In this document: in pieces, positions 1 to 6,346 of the stretch
How positions within the stretch are numbered: the stretch's first letter is position 1
How the letters are laid out: each line of letters starts with the position of its first letter
Source: Candidatus Methanomethylophilaceae archaeon
GTDB taxonomy: Archaea > Thermoplasmatota > Thermoplasmata > Methanomassiliicoccales > Methanomethylophilaceae
Length of the DNA stretch: 8,752 bases
Assembly (NCBI GenBank): GCA_007116915.1
Contig: SKHQ01000040.1
Span: forward strand, 1-8,752
Direction: 5' to 3'
Made by a program: the position numbers and the translations under genes
Notes under the pieces: generated by a model
The model's input: only the letters and a program-made list of their open reading frames with translations
The model's database searches: none
Told to the model about the DNA's origin: nothing

Positions 1-53
1 CAATAGAGCGGTAGTATAAAAAAGATACGCTTGGGTTTTAGTATAAAAGGGTT
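1..53. other. AT-rich left-edge intergenic segment
   Basis: This short non-coding stretch follows the 3' end of the minus-strand DUF5611-like gene. It contains the octamer GTATAAAA twice (about 14-21 and 41-48). It also starts a GGGTTTTAG direct repeat (33-41 and 49-57), the second copy of which runs into the end of the gene. On the minus strand it offers T-rich runs suited to archaeal termination. On the plus strand the GTATAAAA copies resemble TATA boxes, but no plus-strand gene follows closely. The neighbour to the left is outside the window, so the role is uncertain. Confidence 0.4.
18..23 (-). terminator. Possible oligo-T terminator for the RaSEA/DUF5611 operon
   Basis: On the minus strand there is a run of six T residues about 30 nt past the DUF5611-like stop codon, preceded by a shorter T4 run at 45-48. 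Archaeal RNA polymerase commonly terminates at oligo-T tracts without a hairpin, so this is a plausible operon end. No stem-loop is evident. This is inference from composition only. Confidence 0.35.
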
Positions 54-377
54 TTAGAGTTTGCCTTCCTTGGCCTTCTTCTGGGCGCGCTTCATCCGCT
101 GCTTGGCATCGAAGCCGGTGGCCGCCTCGACGAAGCGGTTGAGCGCCCTCTTGGAATCCAGGATCGTAGAGTCATCCACATCCATACGGGACTGGGTGGA
201 GACCTGCATAACGGTCTTGCTAACTATCTTAGCCTCAACCCGGGACATGGCGCCGAAGGAGCTCACCAACAGGTCGCCCTCTTCCCGGACCTCACCGAAC
301 TCGGCCTTCATCAAGTCCTTGAGACCCTCGCCCTCTATCTTTGAGTACCATCCTTTTTTGATATCGTATTCGACCAT
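54..377 (-). CDS. DUF5611-like small conserved archaeal protein
   Basis: A 107-residue soluble protein with no signal peptide or membrane segment. It resembles, from memory, the DUF5611 family of short proteins found mainly in methanogens and related Euryarchaeota; no biochemical function is known to me. Visible features are an acidic N-terminal half, an SFGA segment (residues 40-43), a hydrophilic DVDD stretch (66-69) and a conserved-looking ATGFDAK segment (85-91). It ends in a strongly basic lysine/arginine-rich tail (92-107) that could contact nucleic acid. The ATG start has a GGTGA SD element 4 nt upstream (382-386). The stop is TAA, the only TAA in the window. It lies 13 nt downstream of the RaSEA gene on the same strand, so the two are probably co-transcribed. 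The family call is moderate and any link to tRNA modification is inferred only from position. Confidence 0.72.
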   Translation of the reverse strand: MVEYDIKKGWYSKIEGEGLKDLMKAEFGEVREEGDLLVSSFGAMSRVEAKIVSKTVMQVSTQSRMDVDDSTILDSKRALNRFVEAATGFDAKQRMKRAQKKAKEGKL

Positions 378-381
378 CTGT

Positions 382-386
382 TCACC
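382..386 (-). promoter_or_regulatory. SD site of the DUF5611-like gene
   Basis: GGTGA on the minus strand sits 4 nt before the ATG at 377, in the 13-nt gap after the RaSEA stop codon. It matches the archaeal 16S anti-SD complement (GGAGGTGA) and supports both the chosen start and translation as the second gene of the operon. Confidence 0.6.
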
Positions 387-390
387 ATCC

Positions 391-1374
391 TCAAATTATG
401 AGTCCGTCATCGAGATGACGGTCCGTGTCGACCGAGGTCTGCAACCTAGCTCCGTCTTGCAAGGACCTCATCCATCCTTTTCGGCAGCTGCAATCCTCGA
501 CCTCGAGATCCTCAGGCCTTTGGCTGAATGAGAAAGCTTTGACCGCTTCAAGAATCTTTGCATCACATTCGCCACAATTATGCACCCCTCTCGGAGTCCC
601 ACCACCACTAGGTGATGACATCAATCTGGGCCCCGGAGAGGCGCTTCCCATTACCTCCAAAAGTGACCATAGCCACGGAGGGCGGTAGTCCCCTCTTTTC
701 CAAAGCTTCTCGACCAGGGTCCCCCTTTGCACGTTGATCGGATTGAGAGATATCTCGTCGCTGTAAGGAGATGCGAAGGAAATCGAGGATTTGGCATCGT
801 CTATGGCCGCGGCCTCGTTGAGGAATGGGGGCTTCAATAGAAGGTAGCTACGCAACATCATGCCCTTATCCTTCAAGGCCTCAGCCGACCTTACGAAGTC
901 CGCAGCGGCGAAACCTTTCCGCACTGAGTTTCTCAGAACCTCGTCGTCGGAACTCTCCAGACCTATAGCCACAGTAGTGGATGTCGGCATATTCGACAGA
1001 GAATCGGCGGTGATGAACTCCGGGCGGCTCTCCACCAACAGCCTCTCGACGCCGGAGAAACGCTGCAGCAGTTCATCACGGAACGGGGCGGGTATCTCCC
1101 GCTCATCGAGGAAGCTGCCTGAGGTGTAAACCTTCACAAAGGGCTCGCCCTCATACCTCTGCATCGCTGAATCCAGTTGGTTCATAAGCTGCGTCTCGGT
1201 CACGTCAGAGTCGCTGGCGACGTTGTAACCGCACATGTTGCAACCGCCACTACGCGACCATGAACAGCCCCTGGTCCGCAATATGAGGACCATGGCGTCG
1301 ACCTGGCGACCGCTGGACATGTCCATCTCCTTCCACAACGCCTCCGGTCTGTCGAGGTCTCTCTTCCTAGCCAT
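391..1374 (-). CDS. raSEA: Archaeosine biosynthesis radical SAM protein RaSEA
   Basis: Predicted radical S-adenosylmethionine enzyme of 327 residues, typical for the RaSEA family (TIGR01210/COG1244). RaSEA is known to act with ArcS: ArcS attaches lysine to preQ0 at position 15 of archaeal tRNA, and RaSEA cleaves the adduct to give the formamidine of archaeosine (G+). The 4Fe-4S motif is the family's unusual CX7CX2C (C37, C45, C48), followed by GY. Other family-like segments are GSFLDEREIP (86-95), ESRPEFI (115-121), GLES (138-141) and a C-terminal region with H265, C267, C270 and a CxC pair (C295, C297). An in-frame GTG at 1380 could give two more residues. However, the SD sequence GGAGGGTGA (1377-1385) overlaps that GTG and is correctly placed for the ATG at 1374, so I chose the ATG. 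It heads a minus-strand unit with the DUF5611-like gene and is divergent from the flavoprotein gene. No ArcS or TGT gene is in the window. Confidence 0.9.
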   Translation of the reverse strand: MARKRDLDRPEALWKEMDMSSGRQVDAMVLILRTRGCSWSRSGGCNMCGYNVASDSDVTETQLMNQLDSAMQRYEGEPFVKVYTSGSFLDEREIPAPFRDELLQRFSGVERLLVESRPEFITADSLSNMPTSTTVAIGLESSDDEVLRNSVRKGFAAADFVRSAEALKDKGMMLRSYLLLKPPFLNEAAAIDDAKSSISFASPYSDEISLNPINVQRGTLVEKLWKRGDYRPPWLWSLLEVMGSASPGPRLMSSPSGGGTPRGVHNCGECDAKILEAVKAFSFSQRPEDLEVEDCSCRKGWMRSLQDGARLQTSVDTDRHLDDGLII

Positions 1375-1376
1375 GG

Positions 1377-1385
1377 TCACCCTCC
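1377..1385 (-). promoter_or_regulatory. Strong SD site deciding the RaSEA start
   Basis: GGAGGGTGA on the minus strand is nearly the full complement of the archaeal 16S 3' end. It leaves 6 nt from GGAGG to the ATG at 1374, but no spacing to the upstream in-frame GTG at 1378-1380, which is part of the site itself. The ATG is therefore the better start. Confidence 0.75.
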
Positions 1386-1449
1386 ATTGGCGACTGATAT
1401 GATGGATACTTTAATATCTTTATTATCAATAATCGAGGACGGTGCATCA
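1386..1449. promoter_or_regulatory. Divergent promoter region, RaSEA / flavoprotein
   Basis: An AT-rich core (about 1407-1432) lies between two divergent genes whose chosen starts are only 75 nt apart. It offers TATA-like elements in both directions: TTTAATAT (about 1410-1417) for the plus gene and GATATTAAAG (about 1418-1409) or GATAATAAAG (about 1427-1418) for the minus gene. Their spacing would give very short leaders, as is common in archaea. The two core promoters would overlap, so the two transcription units may compete or share control. No operator palindrome was recognised. Confidence 0.5.
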
Positions 1450-2793
1450 ATGTCAAGGAGCATAGTGGTGATAGGATCGGGTGCCGCCGGTATGACGGCG
1501 GCATCGACGGCCAGAAAAACGGACCCTGATGCAAGCATAGTACTTGTGACAGAAGATGAGCATATCGCATACTCACCCTGTGTCATACCTTGGACCCTGG
1601 AGGGTAAGACGACATGGGACGACATAGTGATGCACGACCCCGATTATTACCGCCGGGAACGCGGGATCGACGTGAGGATCCTTACCAAAGTGACCTCGGT
1701 TGACATTGATAAGGGACTGATGACCGCTGGCGAGGAAGAGATATCCTTTGACTCTTTGGTTCTCGCCACCGGAGGGAATGTCTTCATACCTCCAATACCC
1801 GGGAAGGATCTGGAAGGTGTTCACGTCGTCAGGACCATCAATGATGGTAAGGCCATTGAGAAAGCCTTGAAGAACGTTCAGGAAGTCGCTGTTATCGGGG
1901 CCGGAGTCATAGGCCTGGAGATGGCGCTTTCCCTGATAGAGTTGGGTAAGGCCGTCACCGTTGTGGAGATGATGGACCAGGTGGTCCCTCGCATCCTCGA
2001 CAGTGACTTGGCCGCGAATGTACGCCAATATCTCGAGGACAAAGGAGTTCGTTTCCTGATGGGTTCGCCGATCCAGAGTGTCGATGGCGATGGTCTTGTA
2101 GAGTCTGTGACCGTAAATGGTCAGACCATTCCCTGTGGCATGGTCATATTCAGCACTGGTGTGCGGGCCAACCTCGAGCTTCCGAATCAAATGGGTCTGG
2201 ACATAGGGGCGCTGGGAGGAGTCCGTGTATCTCCTTCGATGCAACCGTACCGTAGAGGGCGTCTCATCGGCAATGTGTTCGTCTGCGGCGATGTGGTTCA
2301 ATGTGAATCCGCCATAGTTGCCGGTCCGACCATGAGCCAATTAGGATCTAGCGCAGTAAGGCAGGGTCGTGTGGCAGGAATCAATGCTGCCGGCGGCAAA
2401 ACAATGCATGAGGGCGTGGCCAGCCCCTGGGTCAGCGTGATTGGCGACCTACAAGTGGCCGGAACCGGCATATCCAGTGGATTGGCGTCCTGGTACGGCA
2501 TCGAAGTGGTCGTAGGCATAGGGCGGGGATTCAGCCGGGCGCGTTATTACCCTGGAGGGACTCCGATGACCGTGAAGGTCATAGCTGAGAAGTCCACCGG
2601 TCGCCTGATAGGCGCGCAGATAATATCCGGCGAGGATGCCACGGGAAGGATAAACTGGTTGAGCGCCGCCATCATAGAGCGGGTCAGTGCCGGTGACTTC
2701 ATCTCCCGCTACGAGAACGCATACTGTCCGCCCACCTCAATGGTCCGAGACGTCGCCTTCGCAGCGATGGAGGACCTGGTCAGCAAATTCTGA
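1450..2793 (+). CDS. FAD-dependent CoA-disulfide reductase / NADH oxidase family oxidoreductase
   Basis: A 447-residue flavoprotein of the pyridine nucleotide-disulfide oxidoreductase superfamily, single-cysteine group (CoA-disulfide reductase, NADH oxidase, polysulfide reductase). Domains in order: FAD-binding Rossmann motif GSGAAG (9-14); redox cysteine C44 in YSPCVIPW (41-48); ATGG (106-109); NAD(P)-binding GAGVIGLEMA (150-159); second FAD motif FVCGD (277-281); C-terminal dimerisation domain with YCPPTS (425-430) and a following MVRD, as in CoA-disulfide reductases. It would use NAD(P)H and FAD to reduce a disulfide, polysulfide or oxygen in the cytoplasm; the substrate cannot be read from sequence. 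The usual CGxPY around the redox Cys is CVIPW here. The frame is open upstream to 1387, but those 21 residues cross the AT-rich promoter. The ATG at 1450 puts the FAD motif at the normal N-terminal place and has GGTG 5 nt upstream. It is first in a plus-strand run with two nuclease-fold genes. Confidence 0.86.
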   Translation: MSRSIVVIGSGAAGMTAASTARKTDPDASIVLVTEDEHIAYSPCVIPWTLEGKTTWDDIVMHDPDYYRRERGIDVRILTKVTSVDIDKGLMTAGEEEISFDSLVLATGGNVFIPPIPGKDLEGVHVVRTINDGKAIEKALKNVQEVAVIGAGVIGLEMALSLIELGKAVTVVEMMDQVVPRILDSDLAANVRQYLEDKGVRFLMGSPIQSVDGDGLVESVTVNGQTIPCGMVIFSTGVRANLELPNQMGLDIGALGGVRVSPSMQPYRRGRLIGNVFVCGDVVQCESAIVAGPTMSQLGSSAVRQGRVAGINAAGGKTMHEGVASPWVSVIGDLQVAGTGISSGLASWYGIEVVVGIGRGFSRARYYPGGTPMTVKVIAEKSTGRLIGAQIISGEDATGRINWLSAAIIERVSAGDFISRYENAYCPPTSMVRDVAFAAMEDLVSKF

Positions 2794-2829
2794 GCGGGGC
2801 GGACGTAATCTGATAATTGAGTGTTACAT

Positions 2830-3582
2830 ATGAGATACGAAGAATACAAGGACCTGTACAACAAGCTGAACAGCACCGAGGACCTGGAACGACTGGTCAA
2901 GAGGGGCTATGACCGCGAGATGTTGATGGTCCTGTACACCCAAAGGATGACGCGGGAAGTCAAGAAGAACTTCTACAAGGTCAAGAACAACACCGGAAGG
3001 ATGCTCAAGGAGTGGCGTCAAGGCCATAGCCTCATGGAGATATCCAACCGCTACCGCTTCCCTCCGATTTTGACAGCCATGTTCGTCCTGCAGGAGATGG
3101 GCATAAACAAGAAGAAATTCTGGTCCTATGTCAGGAGTGAGGAGCCGATCAAGGACTCCCGCCTGGAGAAGGAGATTAAGGAGATCAACGAGAAGGACTA
3201 TGTCTACTCGACCTGGGCGAACGATGAGCAGCGCAAGAGAGGCATATGGGGTGAGGACCTGTTGGAATCCTGGTTGGACGAGCAGGGCCTTGAGTACCGC
3301 ACAGAGGAGGACCTCCGCGGAGTGTACGCCAAGACTCCTGACTGCCTCTTCAATGAACCGGTCATGGTCGATGGTAAGGAGGTCATGTGGATAGAGAGCA
3401 AGGCCACCTTCGGCGATAATACGGAGTTCCGTTACAATACCCGCAAGCAACTCATCCCATACACTGAGATCTTCGGCCCCGGCATGGTGGTATATTGGTT
3501 TGGTTACCTTGACGACCTGGAATTACCGGATGATGTCTATATAATCGATAAGTCCTTGACAAACTTGGATGTCGAACGCTGA
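2830..3582 (+). CDS. TPD-motif PD-(D/E)XK nuclease-fold protein, CDIN1/C15orf41 homolog
   Basis: A 250-residue soluble protein of the TPD family (PF14811), whose human member CDIN1 (C15orf41) is mutated in congenital dyserythropoietic anaemia type I. The C-terminal half (about 137-232) holds the nuclease-like core: GED (141-143), KTPD (168-171), WIESKATFGD (187-196) and FGPGMVVYWFGYL (215-227). Recalled human CDIN1 has very similar KTPD, WIESKASFGD and FGPGLVIYWYGF segments. E142, D171, E189 and K191 fit a PD-(D/E)XK active site. The N-terminal half (1-130) is helical and charged, and HSLMEISNRYRFPPILTAMF (66-85) looks like a helix-turn-helix. Nuclease activity in archaea is not established to my knowledge. 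A GTG at 2821 is in frame, but GAGTG (2819-2823) is better read as a weak SD for the ATG at 2830. It lies 36 nt after the flavoprotein gene, and its last 14 nt overlap the Cas4-like gene, so those two are probably translationally coupled. Confidence 0.85.
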   Translation: MRYEEYKDLYNKLNSTEDLERLVKRGYDREMLMVLYTQRMTREVKKNFYKVKNNTGRMLKEWRQGHSLMEISNRYRFPPILTAMFVLQEMGINKKKFWSYVRSEEPIKDSRLEKEIKEINEKDYVYSTWANDEQRKRGIWGEDLLESWLDEQGLEYRTEEDLRGVYAKTPDCLFNEPVMVDGKEVMWIESKATFGDNTEFRYNTRKQLIPYTEIFGPGMVVYWFGYLDDLELPDDVYIIDKSLTNLDVER

Positions 3583-4555
3583 GGTTATCGCGGCGAGCGA
3601 TCTGGAACGCTACGGGTACTGTCCGTTGTCTTGGTGGTTGGGAAGAGACCACCAGGTGCAGAGTCCCAAACTGGCCTCCGGCTCCCGAGAACACAGCGAA
3701 TTATCTGAGGAACTTGAGGACATCAGGAGTAAGGAGAGAGATAGGACAGACCTACGACTTTCTTTCATAATCTCGGTGGCTATGATCGTCAACCTCTTGG
3801 CGGTCATTTCCGTTGGGTTCATGGATGCACCATCCGAACATAAGGTGGCGTGGCTGTTCACCACATCGATCGGATGGATTCTGATCGGTGGGGGTCTTCT
3901 TCTCATCCACTACAGGAAAAGACGCTGGGGGACCTACACCTTCATTGAGGGCGGGATCATGGCCTTGAGCACATTGATGATGATCATCGCCCTGAATACC
4001 ATAATCCTTCTGCAGATAAATTACATAGATGGTTCCAGTTACCTGTTCCTAGCTTTGATGTGGCTCATCATAATCATAGCCATCCAGATATTGCATCATT
4101 CCCTCAATGGCGAACTTTTGGGAATATTGAGCCGGAGCGGGATCGATGGAGATGTCGTCTACATCGGCGAGGAAGGGGAGACCTTGCGATCCGATACCTT
4201 GGGTCTTTCGGGCAAACCGGACCTCATCCTGCGCCGCCGAGATGAACTGATACCGGTGGAGATCAAGACCGGCAGGGTTCCCCGCGGTCCGCTATTCTCG
4301 CACATACTACAACTGGGCGCCTATTGTGTCATACTGAGTGACATCGAGGAACAACGGGTCGAGAAAGGCTACATCCGCTACGGTCAGAAGGATTTCGAGA
4401 TCGATTTCGATGCCAACCTGGAGGAGCTGGTGCTACTGAAGGCAGAGGAGATGCGCCGTTTGATGAAGGATGGTGGCGCCCACCGCAACCATAACCGCGA
4501 GGCGAAATGTCGCAACTGCTCCCGACGGCAACTCTGCCCTGAGACACTGGTCTGA
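3569..4555 (+). CDS. Membrane-anchored Cas4/RecB-like Fe-S nuclease domain protein
   Basis: A 328-residue protein with a Cas4-type (PF01930, PD-(D/E)XK) domain split by a membrane insert. N-terminal part: C18 in YGYCPLSWWL and a GxxxH (G38, H42). Then four hydrophobic segments, about 63-83, 93-114, 125-149 and 158-176. The C-terminal part carries GKPDLIL (215-221, D218), VEIKTG (230-235, E231 and K233), HILQLGAY (245-252, Q248) and CRNCSRRQLC (314-323, C314, C317, C323). C18 with the last three cysteines would bind a 4Fe-4S cluster, and H42, D218, E231 and K233 would form the metal/catalytic site. Four helices return the chain to the same side, so both halves can meet in the cytoplasm. Cas4 proteins are usually about 160-220 residues; the extra length is largely the insert. 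The ATG lies 14 nt inside the TPD gene, in another frame, with no clear SD, suggesting coupled translation. All catalytic residues look intact. No cas1, cas2 or CRISPR repeats are present, so a CRISPR role is not supported. Confidence 0.85.
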   Translation: MSNAEVIAASDLERYGYCPLSWWLGRDHQVQSPKLASGSREHSELSEELEDIRSKERDRTDLRLSFIISVAMIVNLLAVISVGFMDAPSEHKVAWLFTTSIGWILIGGGLLLIHYRKRRWGTYTFIEGGIMALSTLMMIIALNTIILLQINYIDGSSYLFLALMWLIIIIAIQILHHSLNGELLGILSRSGIDGDVVYIGEEGETLRSDTLGLSGKPDLILRRRDELIPVEIKTGRVPRGPLFSHILQLGAYCVILSDIEEQRVEKGYIRYGQKDFEIDFDANLEELVLLKAEEMRRLMKDGGAHRNHNREAKCRNCSRRQLCPETLV

Positions 4556-4558
4556 TCA
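4553..4558. other. Abutting convergent stop codons in a TGATCA palindrome
   Basis: The TGA of the plus-strand Cas4-like gene (4553-4555) is immediately followed by the reverse complement of the glmS TGA (4556-4558), so the two stops make the palindrome TGATCA with no intergenic base. No terminator can lie between the genes; each transcript must end within or beyond the opposing gene. Confidence 0.9.
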
Positions 4559-6346
4559 TTCAACGGTGACGCTCTTGGCGAGATTCCTCGGTTTATCGAT
4601 CGGCATGCCCCTTTCCAGTGCAACGTTGTAAGCGAGCAGTTGCAATGCGACAGCCAACGTCACGGGAGAGAATATCGGCTCCACAGGAGGCATCCTGATG
4701 ACGTGGTCAGCGACCGTTTCGCATTCGCTGTCGTTGTCCCCTGCTAGCAGTATTATCGGACTGCCACGAGCGGCGACCTCGGAGACGTTGGACATCATCT
4801 TGTCGTAAGTGTGTTCGTTGAGACAGGCGGCCACCAACGGCGTCTTTGCGTCGAGAAGTGCCAATGGGCCGTGCTTCAGCTCCCCGGCGGCGTAACCTTC
4901 AGCATGGATATAGGATATCTCCTTCAGTTTGAGGGCCCCTTCCAGCATGGTGGGGAAATTTCTGTTCCTGCCGATGAAGAAAGCACTGCGAGCCTCACGG
5001 AAGTAGACTGCGGCCAGTTTGATGGAGCCGGCACGGTCCAGTACTGCCGAGACTTGGTTAGGCAGCGCCCGCAGGGATTTCTTCAGAGAGCGCAGAGCCT
5101 CCTCACCCATGGTGCGGTTGTTGTAAGCTAGGCGTGCAGCCAGCATGTAGAGGGCTACCAATTGGGCCGTGTAGGTCTTGGTCGCCGCCACACTTATCTC
5201 CGGTCCAGCGTGGGTCAGGAGCACAGAGTCCGCCTCACGGGTTATACTGGAGCCGACCACATTGGTTATCGCTAGGGTGTGACAGCCTCTCTCTTTGGCC
5301 TCGCGGCAGGCTGCCAAGGTGTCAGCGGTCTCACCGCTTTGGGTGATCAGCACCACCAAGGGACACTGGTTGGTCTTCGTCGAATATCTGTACTCCGAGG
5401 CCAATTCCACCTGCACGGTTATTCCGGAAAGCTCCTCGATTATGTACTTGCCCACCAGTCCTGCATTGAAGGACGTTCCGCAAGCCAATATCTTCATGCC
5501 ACCGATATTGGTGGATGGTAGGACGTCCAGAGTCTCAAGGTCGTCTATGTAATTGATTATGGTGTCGCTTATGGACCTCGGTTGTTCAAAGATCTCCTTG
5601 AGCATGAAATGCTCGAATCCGCCCTTTCGGGCCTCTTCGACAGTCCACTCGATCTTTGAGATCTCCCGTTCGACCTCCCCGCCGTCGTGGTCGTAGATGC
5701 TTATCTTCTGAGGAGATATGACCGCGGTCTCATCGTCGTGCATGTAGATGACGTCCGAGGTGTATTCCAGGAGGGCGGTGACATCGGATGCGATGAAGTT
5801 CTCACCCATACCGGCACCGATGACCAGAGGATTCTCCTTCCTTGCCACCACGATGTCATCGGAGAACTCCTCGACAACCGCGATCGCATATGTTCCACGG
5901 ACGTCTTCCAAGGCCCTCCGGACTGCCGAATGCAGGTCGGTCACGTGGTATTTCCGCACCAGGTGCACCAGTACCTCGGTGTCAGTGTCTGATTTGAAAT
6001 CCACACCCTCGGACTGGAGTTGTGAGCGCAGGGATATGTAATTCTCAATTATGCCGTTGTGCACCAATGCCAATTTTCCATCCTGACTCCTGAAGGGATG
6101 GGCGTTCCTCTTCGAGGGTTCGCCACAGGTCGCCCACCGGGTGTGGCCGATACCGGTACGTCCCTCGAGCAGCGGCAGCGTCGATTCCAGGGCAGATATC
6201 TCGCCCTTCTCCTTGTGTAGTTCGACATGGCCGTTGACTATGGCCATGCCAGCGGAGTCGTATCCACGGTACTCGAGCCGCTTCAAGGATTCCAACAGCA
6301 CTTTCGATGCTTGACGAGAACCGGAATAACCCACTATCCCGCACAT
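4556..6346 (-). CDS. glmS: Glutamine--fructose-6-phosphate aminotransferase (isomerizing)
   Basis: Glucosamine-6-phosphate synthase, 596 residues, near the usual 600. It converts fructose-6-phosphate and glutamine to glucosamine-6-phosphate and glutamate, the entry step to UDP-amino sugars. The N-terminal Ntn-type glutaminase domain (about 1-220) begins MCGIVGY; Met removal exposes the catalytic Cys. It also has GHTRWATCGEP (67-77) and HNGIIENY (96-103). Two SIS sugar-isomerase domains follow, about 284-410 (CGTSFNAG, 289-296; QSGETADT, 336-343) and about 450-585 (GRNRNFPTMLEGALKLKEIS, 459-478; EGYAAGELKHGPLA, 483-496). The conserved end is DKPRNLAKSVTVE. One oddity is C74 where I recall a His in GHTRWATHG, and NAHPF in place of NAHPH. 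A TTG at 6349 is in frame, but the ATG at 6346 gives the required Met-Cys start and has GGAGG 7 nt upstream. Its ATG overlaps the upstream GlmU-like stop by one base, implying an operon. No glmS ribozyme is visible. Confidence 0.97.
   Translation of the reverse strand: MCGIVGYSGSRQASKVLLESLKRLEYRGYDSAGMAIVNGHVELHKEKGEISALESTLPLLEGRTGIGHTRWATCGEPSKRNAHPFRSQDGKLALVHNGIIENYISLRSQLQSEGVDFKSDTDTEVLVHLVRKYHVTDLHSAVRRALEDVRGTYAIAVVEEFSDDIVVARKENPLVIGAGMGENFIASDVTALLEYTSDVIYMHDDETAVISPQKISIYDHDGGEVEREISKIEWTVEEARKGGFEHFMLKEIFEQPRSISDTIINYIDDLETLDVLPSTNIGGMKILACGTSFNAGLVGKYIIEELSGITVQVELASEYRYSTKTNQCPLVVLITQSGETADTLAACREAKERGCHTLAITNVVGSSITREADSVLLTHAGPEISVAATKTYTAQLVALYMLAARLAYNNRTMGEEALRSLKKSLRALPNQVSAVLDRAGSIKLAAVYFREARSAFFIGRNRNFPTMLEGALKLKEISYIHAEGYAAGELKHGPLALLDAKTPLVAACLNEHTYDKMMSNVSEVAARGSPIILLAGDNDSECETVADHVIRMPPVEPIFSPVTLAVALQLLAYNVALERGMPIDKPRNLAKSVTVE

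Noticed and set aside
1387..1449. 21-residue N-terminal extension of the flavoprotein
   Set aside because: It crosses the AT-rich divergent promoter and would push the FAD motif away from its normal N-terminal position; the ATG at 1450 fits the family.
1573..2340. 255-residue open frame on the minus strand opposite the flavoprotein gene
   Set aside because: It has no recognisable family motifs and lies wholly antisense to a gene with clear FAD and NAD motifs, so it is a codon-bias shadow.
2824..3450. 208-residue open frame on the minus strand opposite the TPD gene
   Set aside because: The protein is Leu/Val-rich, low in motif content and exactly antisense to a conserved coding region; no independent start signal is evident.
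3569..4555. CRISPR-Cas locus suggested by the Cas4-like gene
   Set aside because: No cas1, cas2, effector gene or repeat-spacer array is in the window. Cas4-type domains also occur as solitary archaeal nucleases.
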